From: Pseudomonas bubulae
Lineage (GTDB): Bacteria; Pseudomonadota; Gammaproteobacteria; Pseudomonadales; Pseudomonadaceae
Length of the DNA: 64,000 nucleotides
Assembly: GCF_037023725.1 (NCBI RefSeq)
Contig: NZ_CP146077.1
Location: 1,649,001-1,713,000 of the forward strand
Reading direction: 5' to 3'
Part shown: positions 56,595 to 64,000 of the stretch, one piece after another
Numbering within the stretch: position 1 is the first letter of the stretch
How the letters are laid out: every line of letters starts with the position of its first letter
Notes under the pieces: model-generated
What the model was told of the DNA's origin: nothing
What the model saw: the letters and a program-made list of their open reading frames with translations, nothing else
Database searches by the model: none
Made by a program: the position numbers and the translations under genes

Positions 56595-57905
56595 TTACAA
56601 AATCTCCCGCCCCAACGTCTCTCTCAACACTTCAAACATCGCATCCAAATCCGCCCGCCCAGTCACCAGCGCCGGGGCAAAGATGATCGCATCCCCGGTC
56701 GTTTTAACATGCAGCCCGGCGTCATACAGCGCCCTCTGCACCCGTGCGCCCTTGGCCCCCGGCGCTTCCCCGGGCGTTAGTTGAATCCCGCTGAGCAAAC
56801 CATAACCGCGCAAATCACTGACCTGTGCCAACCCCCTCAAACCGCTCAAGGACTCCAGAAAATACGGCGCCAGTTTTGCGCCCTTGGCAAACAAATCCTC
56901 ATCCCGGTAAATATCCAGCGAAGCCAGCGCCGCCGCACAGGCCACCGGGTGCCCGGAGTAGGTATAACCGTGGAACAGTTCCGGGCCGCCACCTTTGCTG
57001 GCATTGATCACTGTGTCGTAAACCGCCTCGTCCACCGCCACGGCACCCATCGGGATTGCGCCATTGGTCAGGGCCTTGGCCATGGTGATGAGGTCCGGCT
57101 TCACCTCAAAGCTCTGTGCTGCAAACGCCTGGCCGGTGCGGCCAAAACCTGTGATGACTTCATCGAACACCAGCAAAATCCCATGTTTGTCACAAATGTC
57201 GCGCAGGCGCTTGAGGTAGCCCGCAGGCGGCACATACACGCCGATGGAACCGGCAATCGGCTCCACAAAGCAGGCAGCAATGCTGTCGCCGCCATGCATG
57301 GCGATGATCCGCTCCAGGTCGCTGGCCAGGTCGGCGCCCTGCTGCGGTTCGCCCAACTGAAAGCGCTGGTCCTCTTGCCAGGTGTGACGCATATGGCTGA
57401 CGTGGGGCAGGCCGCCGGTGGCGAAGGCCTGGCGGTTGCGCATCATCCCCGACAGGGCCACGCCGCCAAAGTTGACGCCGTGATAAGCCCACTCGCGGGA
57501 CACAAACCGGGTGCGCTGGGCTTCGCCGCGGGCACGGTGATAGGCCAGGGCAATTTTCATCGCGCTGTCCACCGACTCGGAGCCGGAGTTGGTGAAAAAC
57601 AGTTTGTTCAGGCCAGCAGGCAACAAGTCGCTCAAGCGTTCCGCCAGCTCGAAAGACAACGGCGAAGCCCGTTGAAAGTGCGGGGTGAAATCCAGGGTCA
57701 GCAATTGCTTGCACACCGCCTCGGCGATCTCGGTACGGCCATGGCCGGCAGCGCTGCAAAACAACCCGGAGCTGCCATCGAGCAGTTCGCGGCCCTCGGC
57801 ATTCCAGTAACGAACGCCCTCGGCGCGGACGAACAACTGCGGTGCGCGGTGAAACTCACGGTTGTCGGTAAAAGGCATCCATTGGTGGTTCAGATTCGTC
57901 GCCAT
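56595..57905 (-). CDS. Class III omega-aminotransferase, probably taurine (or beta-alanine) aminotransferase
   Basis: 436 residues from ATG 57905, eight bases after AGGAG; a GTG three codons earlier is less suitable. Fold-type I PLP enzyme of the beta-alanine:pyruvate aminotransferase group: HQWMPFTDNREF, FTNSGSESVDSAMKIA, YHGVNFGGVALSG, VFDEVITGFGRTG with Asp248, and Schiff-base Lys277 in ITMAKALTNGAIPMGAV; HGYTYSGHPVACAAALA. These enzymes transfer amino groups from omega-amino compounds. Context (taurine importer, TauR-like regulator, IsfD/IsfE-like genes) suggests taurine to sulfoacetaldehyde. Beta-alanine is the main alternative. Carries the shared operator upstream. Confidence 0.85.
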   Translation of the reverse strand: MATNLNHQWMPFTDNREFHRAPQLFVRAEGVRYWNAEGRELLDGSSGLFCSAAGHGRTEIAEAVCKQLLTLDFTPHFQRASPLSFELAERLSDLLPAGLNKLFFTNSGSESVDSAMKIALAYHRARGEAQRTRFVSREWAYHGVNFGGVALSGMMRNRQAFATGGLPHVSHMRHTWQEDQRFQLGEPQQGADLASDLERIIAMHGGDSIAACFVEPIAGSIGVYVPPAGYLKRLRDICDKHGILLVFDEVITGFGRTGQAFAAQSFEVKPDLITMAKALTNGAIPMGAVAVDEAVYDTVINASKGGGPELFHGYTYSGHPVACAAALASLDIYRDEDLFAKGAKLAPYFLESLSGLRGLAQVSDLRGYGLLSGIQLTPGEAPGAKGARVQRALYDAGLHVKTTGDAIIFAPALVTGRADLDAMFEVLRETLGREIL

Positions 57906-57975
57906 GCATGTCACTCCTGAGGGTCGGTCCGGTGCGGCCAGTTGCTCGCAGACTAGTCACGGCCGGGGGCAATCC

Positions 57976-58007
57976 TTAGATCCAGATGAGGTTTTCGATA
58001 GGGCCAG
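57976..58007 (-). promoter_or_regulatory. Predicted MocR/TauR operator for the aminotransferase gene
   Basis: Minus-strand direct half-sites CTGGCCCTAT (58007-57998) and CTGGATCTAA (57985-57976), 22 bases apart, ending 71 bases before the start codon. This matches the arrangement and distance seen upstream of tauA. Confidence 0.75.
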
Positions 58008-58009
58008 TT

Positions 58010-58041
58010 CTGGCCCCATCGAAAGCCCCGACTGGATCTAA
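58010..58041 (+). promoter_or_regulatory. Predicted MocR/TauR operator for the exporter/SDR genes
   Basis: Plus-strand direct half-sites CTGGCCCCAT (58010-58019) and CTGGATCTAA (58032-58041), 22 bases apart, ending 55 bases before the TauE-like gene. Together with the minus-strand copy it forms a symmetrical 66-base element centred on GGGCCAG-TT-CTGGCCC. Confidence 0.75.
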
Positions 58042-58096
58042 GCCCCGGGGCGCGCGGCTGACTACAGTGGCGCCATTGAGCACCCTGGAGCAGCGT

Positions 58097-58834
58097 ATGA
58101 ACCCTGAAGCAAGTTGGGCCCTGAGTGCGCTGTGCGTACTGGTGGCGGCTGTGGTGCGCGGGCTCACGGGGTTTGGTTTTGCGGCCATTGCCGTGGTCGG
58201 GCTGGCGATGCTCGGGTCGCTGCAACAGGCGGTGCCGCTGGTGCTGTTTCTGGAAGTGGCGTCCAGCGTGATGCTGTTGCGCAGTGCCTGGCGCGAGGCG
58301 CATTACCCGCTGCTCAAACGCCTGCTGCTGGCGGCCGCGTGCGGAGTGCCGTGCGGTATCTGGTTGCTGACGGGTATCGACAGCGGTGGGCTGACAGTGG
58401 GGGTCTACCTGTTGGTGGGGCTACTGGCGATTCTGGGTCTGGCGCGTATTCGCCTGCCGATGGGCGAGGGTCGCGCCGGTGCCTGGCTGGTGGGGGGCAG
58501 CAGCGGGGCGTTGATCGCCGCATTCAGTATTGGCGGGCCGCTGGTAGTGGCGTGGCTCAGCCACTGCGGGTTGCGGGCCCGGGCGTTGCGGGCGACGCTG
58601 ATCATGTTCTTTTTTGCCGTCGATCTTGCGGCGCTGGCCGGGCTGGCGGTGGCTTTGGCCATCCCCCCCGGCACAGGCCGGCAGGCATTGCTGATGCTGC
58701 CTGCGCTGCTGTTGGGGCTGTGGCTGGGGCAACAATTGTTCGCGCGTATCCAGGCCGAACAGGCCGCCCGTTTTACCCAATGGCTATTGCTGGTGCTGGC
58801 AGGCGTTGGTCTGCTGGGCCGGTCGTGGTCCTGA
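58097..58834 (+). CDS. TauE/SafE-family membrane exporter (IsfE-like candidate)
   Basis: 245 residues from ATG 58097, preceded by GGAGC; the earlier in-frame start would include the operator and is rejected. About eight helices with two internal repeats. First-helix motif RGLTGFGFAAIAVVGLAM and mid-protein GGSSGALIAAFSIGGPLVVAWL are typical TauE/SafE (DUF81) elements. Family members are linked to efflux of sulfite, sulfoacetate or isethionate. It stands 20 bases before an SDR gene under the shared operator, so isethionate export is a reasonable inference, not proven by sequence. Confidence 0.82.
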   Translation: MNPEASWALSALCVLVAAVVRGLTGFGFAAIAVVGLAMLGSLQQAVPLVLFLEVASSVMLLRSAWREAHYPLLKRLLLAAACGVPCGIWLLTGIDSGGLTVGVYLLVGLLAILGLARIRLPMGEGRAGAWLVGGSSGALIAAFSIGGPLVVAWLSHCGLRARALRATLIMFFFAVDLAALAGLAVALAIPPGTGRQALLMLPALLLGLWLGQQLFARIQAEQAARFTQWLLLVLAGVGLLGRSWS

Positions 58835-58854
58835 TCGATCCCAAGGAGCTGTCT

Positions 58855-59613
58855 ATGATGCCGACTGTTTTTATTACCGGTGCCACGTCCGGTTTTGGCG
58901 AAGCCTGTGCCCGTCGTTTTGCTGCCGCAGGCTGGTCGCTGGTGCTTACCGGTCGCCGGGCCGAGCGCCTATATGCACTGGCTGACGAGCTGTGTGCGCA
59001 AGCCAGAATCTTGCCGCTGGTGGTGGACGTGCGTGACCGTGTCGCGATGGAGCAGGCCATTGAACATCTGCCTGCGGAATTCAGCAGGTTACGCGGGCTG
59101 ATCAATAATGCCGGGCTGGCATTAGGCACCGCGCCAGCCCCCGAGTGCTCGCTGGATGACTGGGAGATCATGGTCGACACCAATATCAAGGGCCTGCTGT
59201 ACAGCACGCGCTTGCTGCTGCCACGGTTGATCGCTCACGGTGCCGGGGCAGGCATCGTCAATCTGGGGTCTATTGCCGGTAACTGGCCGTACCCTGGCAG
59301 TCATGTGTATGGCGCGAGCAAAGCCTTTGTGCGGCAGTTCTCATTGAACCTGCGCTGTGACCTGCAGGGTACCGGCGTGCGCGTCACCAACCTTGAACCT
59401 GGCCTGTGCGAGAGCGAGTTTTCGCTGGTGCGCTTTGCCGGGGACAAGGCCAAATATGATTCGGTCTACGCCGGCGCCCAGGCGATTCAGCCAGCGGACA
59501 TAGCCGAAACGATTTTCTGGATTCTCAACCAGCCGGCGCACATCAATATCAACAGCCTTGAGTTGATGCCTGTGAGCCAGTCGTGGAACAACTTTGCGAT
59601 TGAGCGGGCTTGA
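58855..59613 (+). CDS. Short-chain dehydrogenase, YdfG/IsfD-like (sulfoacetaldehyde reductase candidate)
   Basis: 252 residues; start ATG 58855 follows AAGGAG. Complete classical SDR: TGATSGFG (8-15, NADP loop with GRRAERL following), NNAG (84-87), Asn110, Ser139, Tyr152 and Lys156 in YGASK. IVNLGSIAGNWPYPGSHVYG and LNLRCDLQGTGVRVTNLEPG place it in the YdfG/serine-3-dehydrogenase group, to which the sulfoacetaldehyde reductase IsfD also belongs. Next to a TauE-like exporter and an omega-aminotransferase, reduction of sulfoacetaldehyde to isethionate is the most likely job; a YdfG-type 3-hydroxy acid role is the alternative. Its 3' end overlaps the convergent lipoprotein gene by 65 bases. Confidence 0.85.
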   Translation: MMPTVFITGATSGFGEACARRFAAAGWSLVLTGRRAERLYALADELCAQARILPLVVDVRDRVAMEQAIEHLPAEFSRLRGLINNAGLALGTAPAPECSLDDWEIMVDTNIKGLLYSTRLLLPRLIAHGAGAGIVNLGSIAGNWPYPGSHVYGASKAFVRQFSLNLRCDLQGTGVRVTNLEPGLCESEFSLVRFAGDKAKYDSVYAGAQAIQPADIAETIFWILNQPAHININSLELMPVSQSWNNFAIERA

Positions 59614-60391
59614 GCCCGGCTTTCCAGGGCGTGTACTCGACGCGATAAAACGCGCTGCTCATGCCCTGGGTGTTGGGCACAAAGCCCGGCATGGCGCTCA
59701 AGTCCAGTTGCTTGCAGCGCTGAACCAGTCCTGCAAGTAACCCATCGTCATGCCTGAACTCAGAAGGGCGCATGGCGTGCGGATCAAGGCTGGCGGCACA
59801 TTCGCGCACCTGGCCGGTGCTGTCAGTCATCATCATCAGCGTGGCGACACCAATGCTGTCGATGGGCATCGGCGCGAGCAGTTGCTTGAACAAAAAGTCG
59901 TTTTGCGCCTTGTCCTGCAAGGCCGCATCGCGCCGTGCCCGGGTCTCGGGGGAAAGCCCAACCAATGGATACACCAGAACCGGCGCCACGACACTTGCCG
60001 TCTTGCTCTTGGGGTCGATCAGTGACGAGGGCAGCTCGGGGAACACCGCTGTCCAGCAGATCGACCGCAGGTCCAGGGCCAGCTTGCGATTGTAGGGGTA
60101 AACCCTGGCATCCACTTTCTTGTTGGGTTGAGTGCCGCAGCCAATGATGCGGTTCTTGTCATCGAGGGTCAGCATCAGATTGAAACTGCCATCGCGCCCT
60201 TGGGCATTAGCCAGGTCGCCCTCACGGGCGAGCACACTGCTGATCAGTTTTTCATACACACCGCGTTGTACCGCCTGCTCCTTTTCCTGGGCTTGGGTGA
60301 GCTTGGGCGGGCTATCGGGGTCAATGGTCGCTGACTGGCAACCTGCAAGCAGCACCGCTGTCAGGGCGAGGGGGAAAGAGGGTTTGAACAT
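59549..60391 (-). CDS. Lipoprotein of unknown function
   Basis: 280 residues from ATG 60391, chosen because it gives a lipoprotein signal MFKPSFPLALTAVLLAGC (Cys18) followed by QSATIDPDS. The frame is open 75 bases further upstream without support. Two segments (DKNRIIGCGTQPNKKVD with SICWTAVFPELP, and DSTGQVRECAASLDPHAM with RCKQLDLSAMPGF) look like repeats of one small domain reminiscent of TonB C-terminal-type modules, each with Cys residues. No partner is evident. Convergent and overlapping with the SDR gene. Confidence 0.7.
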   Translation of the reverse strand: MFKPSFPLALTAVLLAGCQSATIDPDSPPKLTQAQEKEQAVQRGVYEKLISSVLAREGDLANAQGRDGSFNLMLTLDDKNRIIGCGTQPNKKVDARVYPYNRKLALDLRSICWTAVFPELPSSLIDPKSKTASVVAPVLVYPLVGLSPETRARRDAALQDKAQNDFLFKQLLAPMPIDSIGVATLMMMTDSTGQVRECAASLDPHAMRPSEFRHDDGLLAGLVQRCKQLDLSAMPGFVPNTQGMSSAFYRVEYTPWKAGLKPAQSQSCSTTGSQASTQGC

Positions 60392-60543
60392 GACGATCCT
60401 TGTGCGAGAGGCTAGCCGGTGAAGTCCTTGCCGTTTTTTAAACGGCGGGCAGTTTATCGCATTCAAGGTGTTTATTGCAGTTGGGTTGTATTCGCGTTAG
60501 CGCAGGGGCTGCGCTTTACCACACAGCGCAACAGCCCCCTACT

Positions 60544-61329
60544 TTAACCTTGCGGATGCCAGCCCAACTGACTTGAAACCTGCTGCGAGGCTTCCATCAG
60601 TTGTTTGACGTAGTCCTGTTTCAGTTCCTCACGAAAGCGAAAGCACGGGAAGGATACGCTCATGCCGCCAATCACATGGCCGAAACGGTCGCGGATGGGG
60701 GCTGATAAACAACGCATGTTGTCTTCAAATTCTTCATGGTCTTCGCCATAACCCTGCTGGCGTACCACAGCCAGTTCCTGCAGGTATTCGTCGATGCTGG
60801 TGAGGGTGTTGGCGGTACGCCGCTCGAAGCTCTCTTCGCGCAAATGTGCCAGCAACTCATCCTCTTTCAGCCAGGCCATCAGCACCTTTCCGATGCCGGT
60901 GCAGTACAGCGGCGCCCGACGGCCGATACGCGAATACATGCGCAGGTTGTATTTGGAGTCGATCTTGTGCACGTAGACGATGCTGCCTTCGTCGAGGATG
61001 CCCAGGTGCACGGTTTCCCCGGTCAGTTCGTTGATCCGGCGCATCCCCGGCTCGGCTTCGCGCACGATATCCAGATGGGGCAGGGCCTGGGCACCCAGTT
61101 CGAACAACCGCACGCTCAGGCGGTAGCGGTCTTCAGCATCCTGAACCACATAACCACGGGCCTTGAGCGACTGCAAAAAGCGATAGACCGTACTTTTTGA
61201 CATATCCAGTTTTTGCGCGATTTCGGACACGCCACTCTCTTCCGGGTGCTCGGCCAGCGCTTCAAGCACGGCCATGGTGCGACCGACTGCAGAGACCAGT
61301 TCATTGTTCTGGGTGGTGCTGTTGTCCAT
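60544..61329 (-). CDS. kdgR: IclR-family regulator, KdgR-like
   Basis: 261 residues from ATG 61329 with GGAG five bases upstream; a far longer open frame upstream crosses the promoter and is rejected. N-terminal winged helix (SAVGRTMAVLEALAEHPEES, VSEIAQKLDMSKSTVYRFLQSLKARGYV) and C-terminal IclR effector domain (GETVHLGILDEGSIVYVHKIDS, APLYCTGIGKVLMAWL, CLSAPIRDRFGHVIGGMSVS). KdgR-type proteins repress hexuronate and pectin-degradation genes and respond to 2-keto-3-deoxygluconate. Divergent from kdgK; two GAAAC-N3-GTTTC-like sites lie between, fitting the KdgR consensus. Confidence 0.87.
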   Translation of the reverse strand: MDNSTTQNNELVSAVGRTMAVLEALAEHPEESGVSEIAQKLDMSKSTVYRFLQSLKARGYVVQDAEDRYRLSVRLFELGAQALPHLDIVREAEPGMRRINELTGETVHLGILDEGSIVYVHKIDSKYNLRMYSRIGRRAPLYCTGIGKVLMAWLKEDELLAHLREESFERRTANTLTSIDEYLQELAVVRQQGYGEDHEEFEDNMRCLSAPIRDRFGHVIGGMSVSFPCFRFREELKQDYVKQLMEASQQVSSQLGWHPQG

Positions 61330-61377
61330 GAAGGCTCCAACGCAAATGAAAAAAACAAGGATATACCGTAGGGAAAC

Positions 61378-61390
61378 GAAACGCTGTTTC
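61378..61390. promoter_or_regulatory. KdgR-type operator 1
   Basis: GAAACGCTGTTTC, a perfect inverted repeat GAAAC-GCT-GTTTC followed by ATTT, matches the core of the KdgR box. It lies just upstream of a TTGACG -35 for the kdgK direction and 49 bases before kdgR. Confidence 0.7.
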
Positions 61391-61397
61391 ATTTTTC

Positions 61398-61425
61398 TTG
61401 ACGGTGCGGGGATTTTGATTAAACT
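61398..61425 (+). promoter_or_regulatory. Probable sigma-70 promoter for kdgK operon
   Basis: TTGACG (61398-61403), 16-base spacer, TAAACT (61420-61425). Sandwiched between the two KdgR-type sites, 110 bases upstream of kdgK. Confidence 0.55.
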
Positions 61426-61444
61426 CGCCCTCAAGCAATGAAAT

Positions 61445-61457
61445 GAAACGCCGTTCC
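61445..61457. promoter_or_regulatory. KdgR-type operator 2
   Basis: GAAACGCCGTTCC, preceded by AATGAAAT, is a one-mismatch version of operator 1. It lies about 20 bases after the -10, a position suited to repression. Confidence 0.55.
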
Positions 61458-61540
61458 GAAAATAATAATCAGCTCGATGCAAGGACACGACCCGTGCCTG
61501 TATCGACGCCAAGCGACCCATAAAAACAAGGCGCGAAGTG

Positions 61541-62542
61541 ATGACGGTAACCCTCGGGCATTGCCCACAGGCCGATTTGCCCCACCCCCGACGAGTCGCT
61601 CTGGTGGGCGAGTGCATGATTGAGATGCGCGGTCTGCCAGGAGCGCTTTTCAGCCAGACCTTTGGCGGCGATACGCTCAATGCAGCGGTCTATCTGTCAC
61701 GTCTGGGGGCTGGCAACGGTATTGTTGCCGACTATGTAACCGCCATCGGCGCAGACGCTTTCAGCGTTGCCATGCGCCAGCTCTGGCGTGATGAGGGTGT
61801 CGGCGATCAGCATGTGCGAGTGATCAAGGACGCGCTGCCCGGTTTGTATTTCATCCAGACCGATGACCAGGGTGAGCGCCGCTTTGCCTACTGGCGCGGA
61901 GAAGCCGCCGCCCGACGGGTTTTCGACGGACCAGAAGCCGATGACGTACTGCGCGCCCTGGCCGACTACGACTATGTGTACCTGAGCGGCATCAGCCTGG
62001 CGATCCTCACCGCCGGCGGCCGCGAGCGCCTGATGCAGGCCCTGGGCCAGGCGCGCCAGAGCGGCACGCGCATTGTCTTTGACAACAACTACCGCCCACA
62101 CCTGTGGCCAGATGCGTCTTCTGCACGCAAGGCGTACAGCGACATGCTGCGCCTGACCGATCTGGCGCTGATCACCTGGGAAGACGATGCTGCGTTGTTC
62201 GGCTATGCCGATCCCGAAGCCCTGTTTGGCGCCTATGCCCGGTTTGGTGTGGGCGAAGTGGCTCTCAAGCGTGGTCCGGCTTCGTGCCTTATCCAGTGCC
62301 CGACCGGGCGTTTCGAGGTGCCCGCCGAACAGGTGCGGCAGATCGTCGATACCACGGCGGCAGGCGACTCTTTCAGTGCTGCGTACCTTGCCTGCCGCTT
62401 GCAAGGCGGTGAGCCGCAACAGGCTGCGCGCTGGGGGCACACGCTGGCCGCAGAAGTGGTGCAGCATCCCGGCGCGCTGATTCCCGCAGCGGCCATGCCA
62501 AGCCTGAACATGCCTGTATTTTCTTCTGTCGCCGAGGCCTGA
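61541..62542 (+). CDS. kdgK: 2-dehydro-3-deoxygluconokinase (PfkB family)
   Basis: 333 residues. Phosphorylates 2-keto-3-deoxygluconate to KDPG for the Entner-Doudoroff aldolase. PfkB fold: N-terminal [11 protein letters not shown] and [16 protein letters not shown], the substrate loop [27 protein letters not shown] and the ATP/catalytic motif [15 protein letters not shown] with base Asp. ATG 61541 is immediately preceded by an in-frame GTG; ribosome site AAGG is distant for both. First gene of a kdgK-rspA-rspB-like operon; four bases separate it from the dehydratase. Confidence 0.9.
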   Translation: MTVTLGHCPQADLPHPRRVALVGECMIEMRGLPGALFSQTFGGDTLNAAVYLSRLGAGNGIVADYVTAIGADAFSVAMRQLWRDEGVGDQHVRVIKDALPGLYFIQTDDQGERRFAYWRGEAAARRVFDGPEADDVLRALADYDYVYLSGISLAILTAGGRERLMQALGQARQSGTRIVFDNNYRPHLWPDASSARKAYSDMLRLTDLALITWEDDAALFGYADPEALFGAYARFGVGEVALKRGPASCLIQCPTGRFEVPAEQVRQIVDTTAAGDSFSAAYLACRLQGGEPQQAARWGHTLAAEVVQHPGALIPAAAMPSLNMPVFSSVAEA

Positions 62543-62546
62543 ACCG

Positions 62547-63758
62547 ATGAAAATTGTTGAAGCACGCGTGATTGTCACCTGTCCGGGTCGCAACCTGATC
62601 ACCCTGAAAATCGTCACTGACGAGGGGGTCTACGGCATTGGCGATGCGACTTTGAACGGCCGCGAAATGGCGGTTGTCGCCTACCTCGAAGAACACGTGC
62701 TGCCCGCGTTGATCGGGCGTGATGCGCGACGTATCGAAGACATCTGGCAGTACCTTTACCGCGGTGCCTACTGGCGCCGTGGCCCTGTGACCATGACCGC
62801 CATTGCTGCCGTTGACGTGGCACTGTGGGACATCAAGGCCAAGGCAGCCAATATGCCCCTGTACCAGCTGCTCGGCGGCAAAAGCCGCGAGCGGGTAATG
62901 GTGTACGGGCATGCCACGGGCAAGGACATCGAAGGCTGCCTGGCCGAAGTGGCCCGTCATGTGGAACTGGGCTACAAGGCGGTGCGTGTGCAATGCGGCA
63001 TTCCGGGCATTGCCACCACCTATGGCGTGGCCAAGCGCAGTGGCGAACGCTATGAACCGGCCGACAGCGACCTGCCAGCAGAGCATGTCTGGGACACCGC
63101 CAAGTACCTCAATCATGTACCCAAGCTGTTTGCCGCCGTGCGCGAGCGCTTTGGCGATGACCTGCACATCCTGCATGACGTTCACCACCGCCTGACACCG
63201 ATCGAAGCGGGGCGCCTGGGCAAGGCTGTGGAGCCTTTCAACCTGTTCTGGCTGGAAGACTGCACCCCGGCAGAAAACCAGGAGGCATTTCGACTTATCC
63301 GCCAGCACACCACAACCCCGCTGGCGGTGGGTGAAGTGTTCAACTCGATTCACGACTGCCGCGAGCTGATTCAGGAACAACTGATCGACTATATCCGCGC
63401 CACCCTGGTTCACGCGGGCGGTATTACCCATGTGCGGCGGATCGCCGACTTTGCCGCGTTGTACCAGGTGCGCACCGGCTTTCATGGCGCCACCGACCTG
63501 TCGCCGGTGACCATGGGCGCGGCGCTGCATTTCGATACCTGGGTGCCCAACTTCGGCATTCAGGAGCACATGCCCCACGACCCGCTGACTGATGACGTCT
63601 TCCCCCATGCCTATCGCTTTGAGGACGGCCATTTCACCCCGGGTGAAACCCCGGGCCATGGCGTCGACATCAACGAAGAACTGGCTGCCAGGTACCCCTA
63701 CAAGCGCGCCAGCCTGCCGGTCAACCGCCTGGAAGATGGCACGCTCTGGCACTGGTAA
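62547..63758 (+). CDS. rspA: Enolase-superfamily sugar-acid dehydratase (ManD/RspA type)
   Basis: 403 residues. Mandelate-racemase/enolase superfamily, D-mannonate dehydratase subgroup. Metal ligands Asp211, Glu237 and Glu263, with catalytic Arg147, Tyr159, His213 and His313, fall at or next to the positions I recall for Novosphingobium ManD (Asp210, Glu236, Glu262). Dehydrates D-mannonate or a related acid to 2-keto-3-deoxygluconate, the substrate of the kinase encoded just upstream. Some RspA-branch members have low activity, so true substrate and rate are open. Together with the following zinc dehydrogenase it matches the E. coli rspA-rspB pair. Confidence 0.9.
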   Translation: MKIVEARVIVTCPGRNLITLKIVTDEGVYGIGDATLNGREMAVVAYLEEHVLPALIGRDARRIEDIWQYLYRGAYWRRGPVTMTAIAAVDVALWDIKAKAANMPLYQLLGGKSRERVMVYGHATGKDIEGCLAEVARHVELGYKAVRVQCGIPGIATTYGVAKRSGERYEPADSDLPAEHVWDTAKYLNHVPKLFAAVRERFGDDLHILHDVHHRLTPIEAGRLGKAVEPFNLFWLEDCTPAENQEAFRLIRQHTTTPLAVGEVFNSIHDCRELIQEQLIDYIRATLVHAGGITHVRRIADFAALYQVRTGFHGATDLSPVTMGAALHFDTWVPNFGIQEHMPHDPLTDDVFPHAYRFEDGHFTPGETPGHGVDINEELAARYPYKRASLPVNRLEDGTLWHW

Positions 63759-63834
63759 TACCGCTTAAAGCTGATTGCTCGACTGTTTAATAACTATAAA
63801 AAACGGGGCGTCATGTCCTGGCAGGAGTTACCCG

Positions 63835-64000
63835 ATGAAAGCGTTTAAAGTAAGAGCTCCCTTTGAATTCGGCCTGGCCCAGGTCGATGTCCCGCAACTG
63901 TCTCGCAGTGAAGTCAGGGTCGACGTCGCTTATGCCGGAATCTGCGGTTCGGACCTGCACATCATTCACGGGCAAAACGCCTTTGTGCGCTTCCCTCGGA
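63835..64000 (+). CDS. rspB: Zinc-type alcohol/polyol dehydrogenase, RspB-like (3' truncated)
   Basis: First 55 codons only; the gene runs off the right edge. Start ATG 63835 follows CAGGAG. The N-terminus MKAFKVRAPFEFGLAQVDVP and the catalytic-zinc motif YAGICGSDLHIIHG (Cys then Gly-Ser-Asp-Leu-His) identify a medium-chain zinc dehydrogenase. Its place after the ManD-type gene matches rspB; E. coli RspB is described as an L-gulonate 5-dehydrogenase-like enzyme. NAD-binding part is outside the window. Confidence 0.82.
   Translation, partial: MKAFKVRAPFEFGLAQVDVPQLSRSEVRVDVAYAGICGSDLHIIHGQNAFVRFPR

Noticed and set aside
57986..58096. 37-codon extension of the TauE-like protein
   Set aside because: It would translate the operator region; the ATG at 58097 has GGAGC and gives a normal first membrane helix.
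61330..61680. 117-codon N-terminal extension of the IclR-type regulator
   Set aside because: It spans the predicted KdgR boxes and promoter and the start of kdgK, while ATG 61329 has its own ribosome site and gives the normal family length.

Overview
This looks like a chromosomal window from a Pseudomonas of the P. fluorescens/fragi/putida lineage. The reasons are the dcw order murD-ftsW-murG-murC-ddlB-ftsQ-ftsA-ftsZ-lpxC with P. aeruginosa-like proteins, a norR(fhpR)-hmp-dsbB-cyoABCDE neighbourhood, an OprD-family porin, and pseudomonad REP/REPIN palindromes (GTGGGAGCGAGCCTGCTCGCGAA type) between genes. No tRNA, rRNA, CRISPR, prophage or insertion sequence was seen.

Layout. 1-9822 (+): cell-wall/division cluster, cut in murD at the left edge and closed by a terminator after lpxC. 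9873-12952 (-): two tandem paralogous membrane GGDEF proteins. 13032-14351 (-): OprD-like porin. 14543-14767 (-): small secreted protein. 14997-21289 (-): MdtA-like adaptor, RND pump and an OmpR/CusS-type two-component pair in one operon. 21560-23526 (+): small conserved protein and an Aer-like chemoreceptor. 23523-24901 (-): CheV and a GNAT acetyltransferase. 25119-27993: divergent NO sensor NorR/FhpR and flavohaemoglobin. 28162-34301 (+): DsbB and the cytochrome bo3 operon. 34551-40584 (+): a more AT-rich segment with a secreted Lys/Ala-rich protein, a 42-codon ORF and a four-gene ATPase/FtsX-permease/TolC/HlyD exporter whose genes all overlap and mostly start at GTG or TTG. 40714-44937 (-): OprB-like porin, amidase, MFS transporter. 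45096-45620: five exact 108-bp tandem copies of a REPIN. 45652-51239 (-): EmrA/EmrB/NodT-type efflux operon plus a MocR regulator, divergent from a CecR-like TetR regulator. 52127-59613: taurine-type ABC importer (tauABC), a MocR/TauR-like regulator, an omega-aminotransferase, a TauE/SafE exporter and a YdfG/IsfD-like SDR. 59549-60391 (-): lipoprotein. 60544-64000: IclR/KdgR-type regulator divergent from kdgK, an RspA/ManD-type sugar-acid dehydratase and a truncated RspB-like zinc dehydrogenase.

How the genes work together. The most coherent accessory unit is 52-59.6 kb. Import of taurine, transamination to sulfoacetaldehyde, reduction to isethionate and export would let the cell take nitrogen from taurine and discard the carbon-sulfur part. 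A shared motif, CTGGCNCYAY-N12-CTGGATCTAA, stands upstream of tauA, the aminotransferase and the exporter, always with the same 22-bp period and pointing at the gene, so these three promoters are probably one regulon of the local MocR protein. The exporter at 36-40.6 kb is the best candidate for an undescribed system, because its substrate is unknown and a secreted protein and a translationally coupled micro-ORF lie directly upstream. Gene starts were set from visible Shine-Dalgarno sequences. Functions rest on reading motifs by eye, with no database search.
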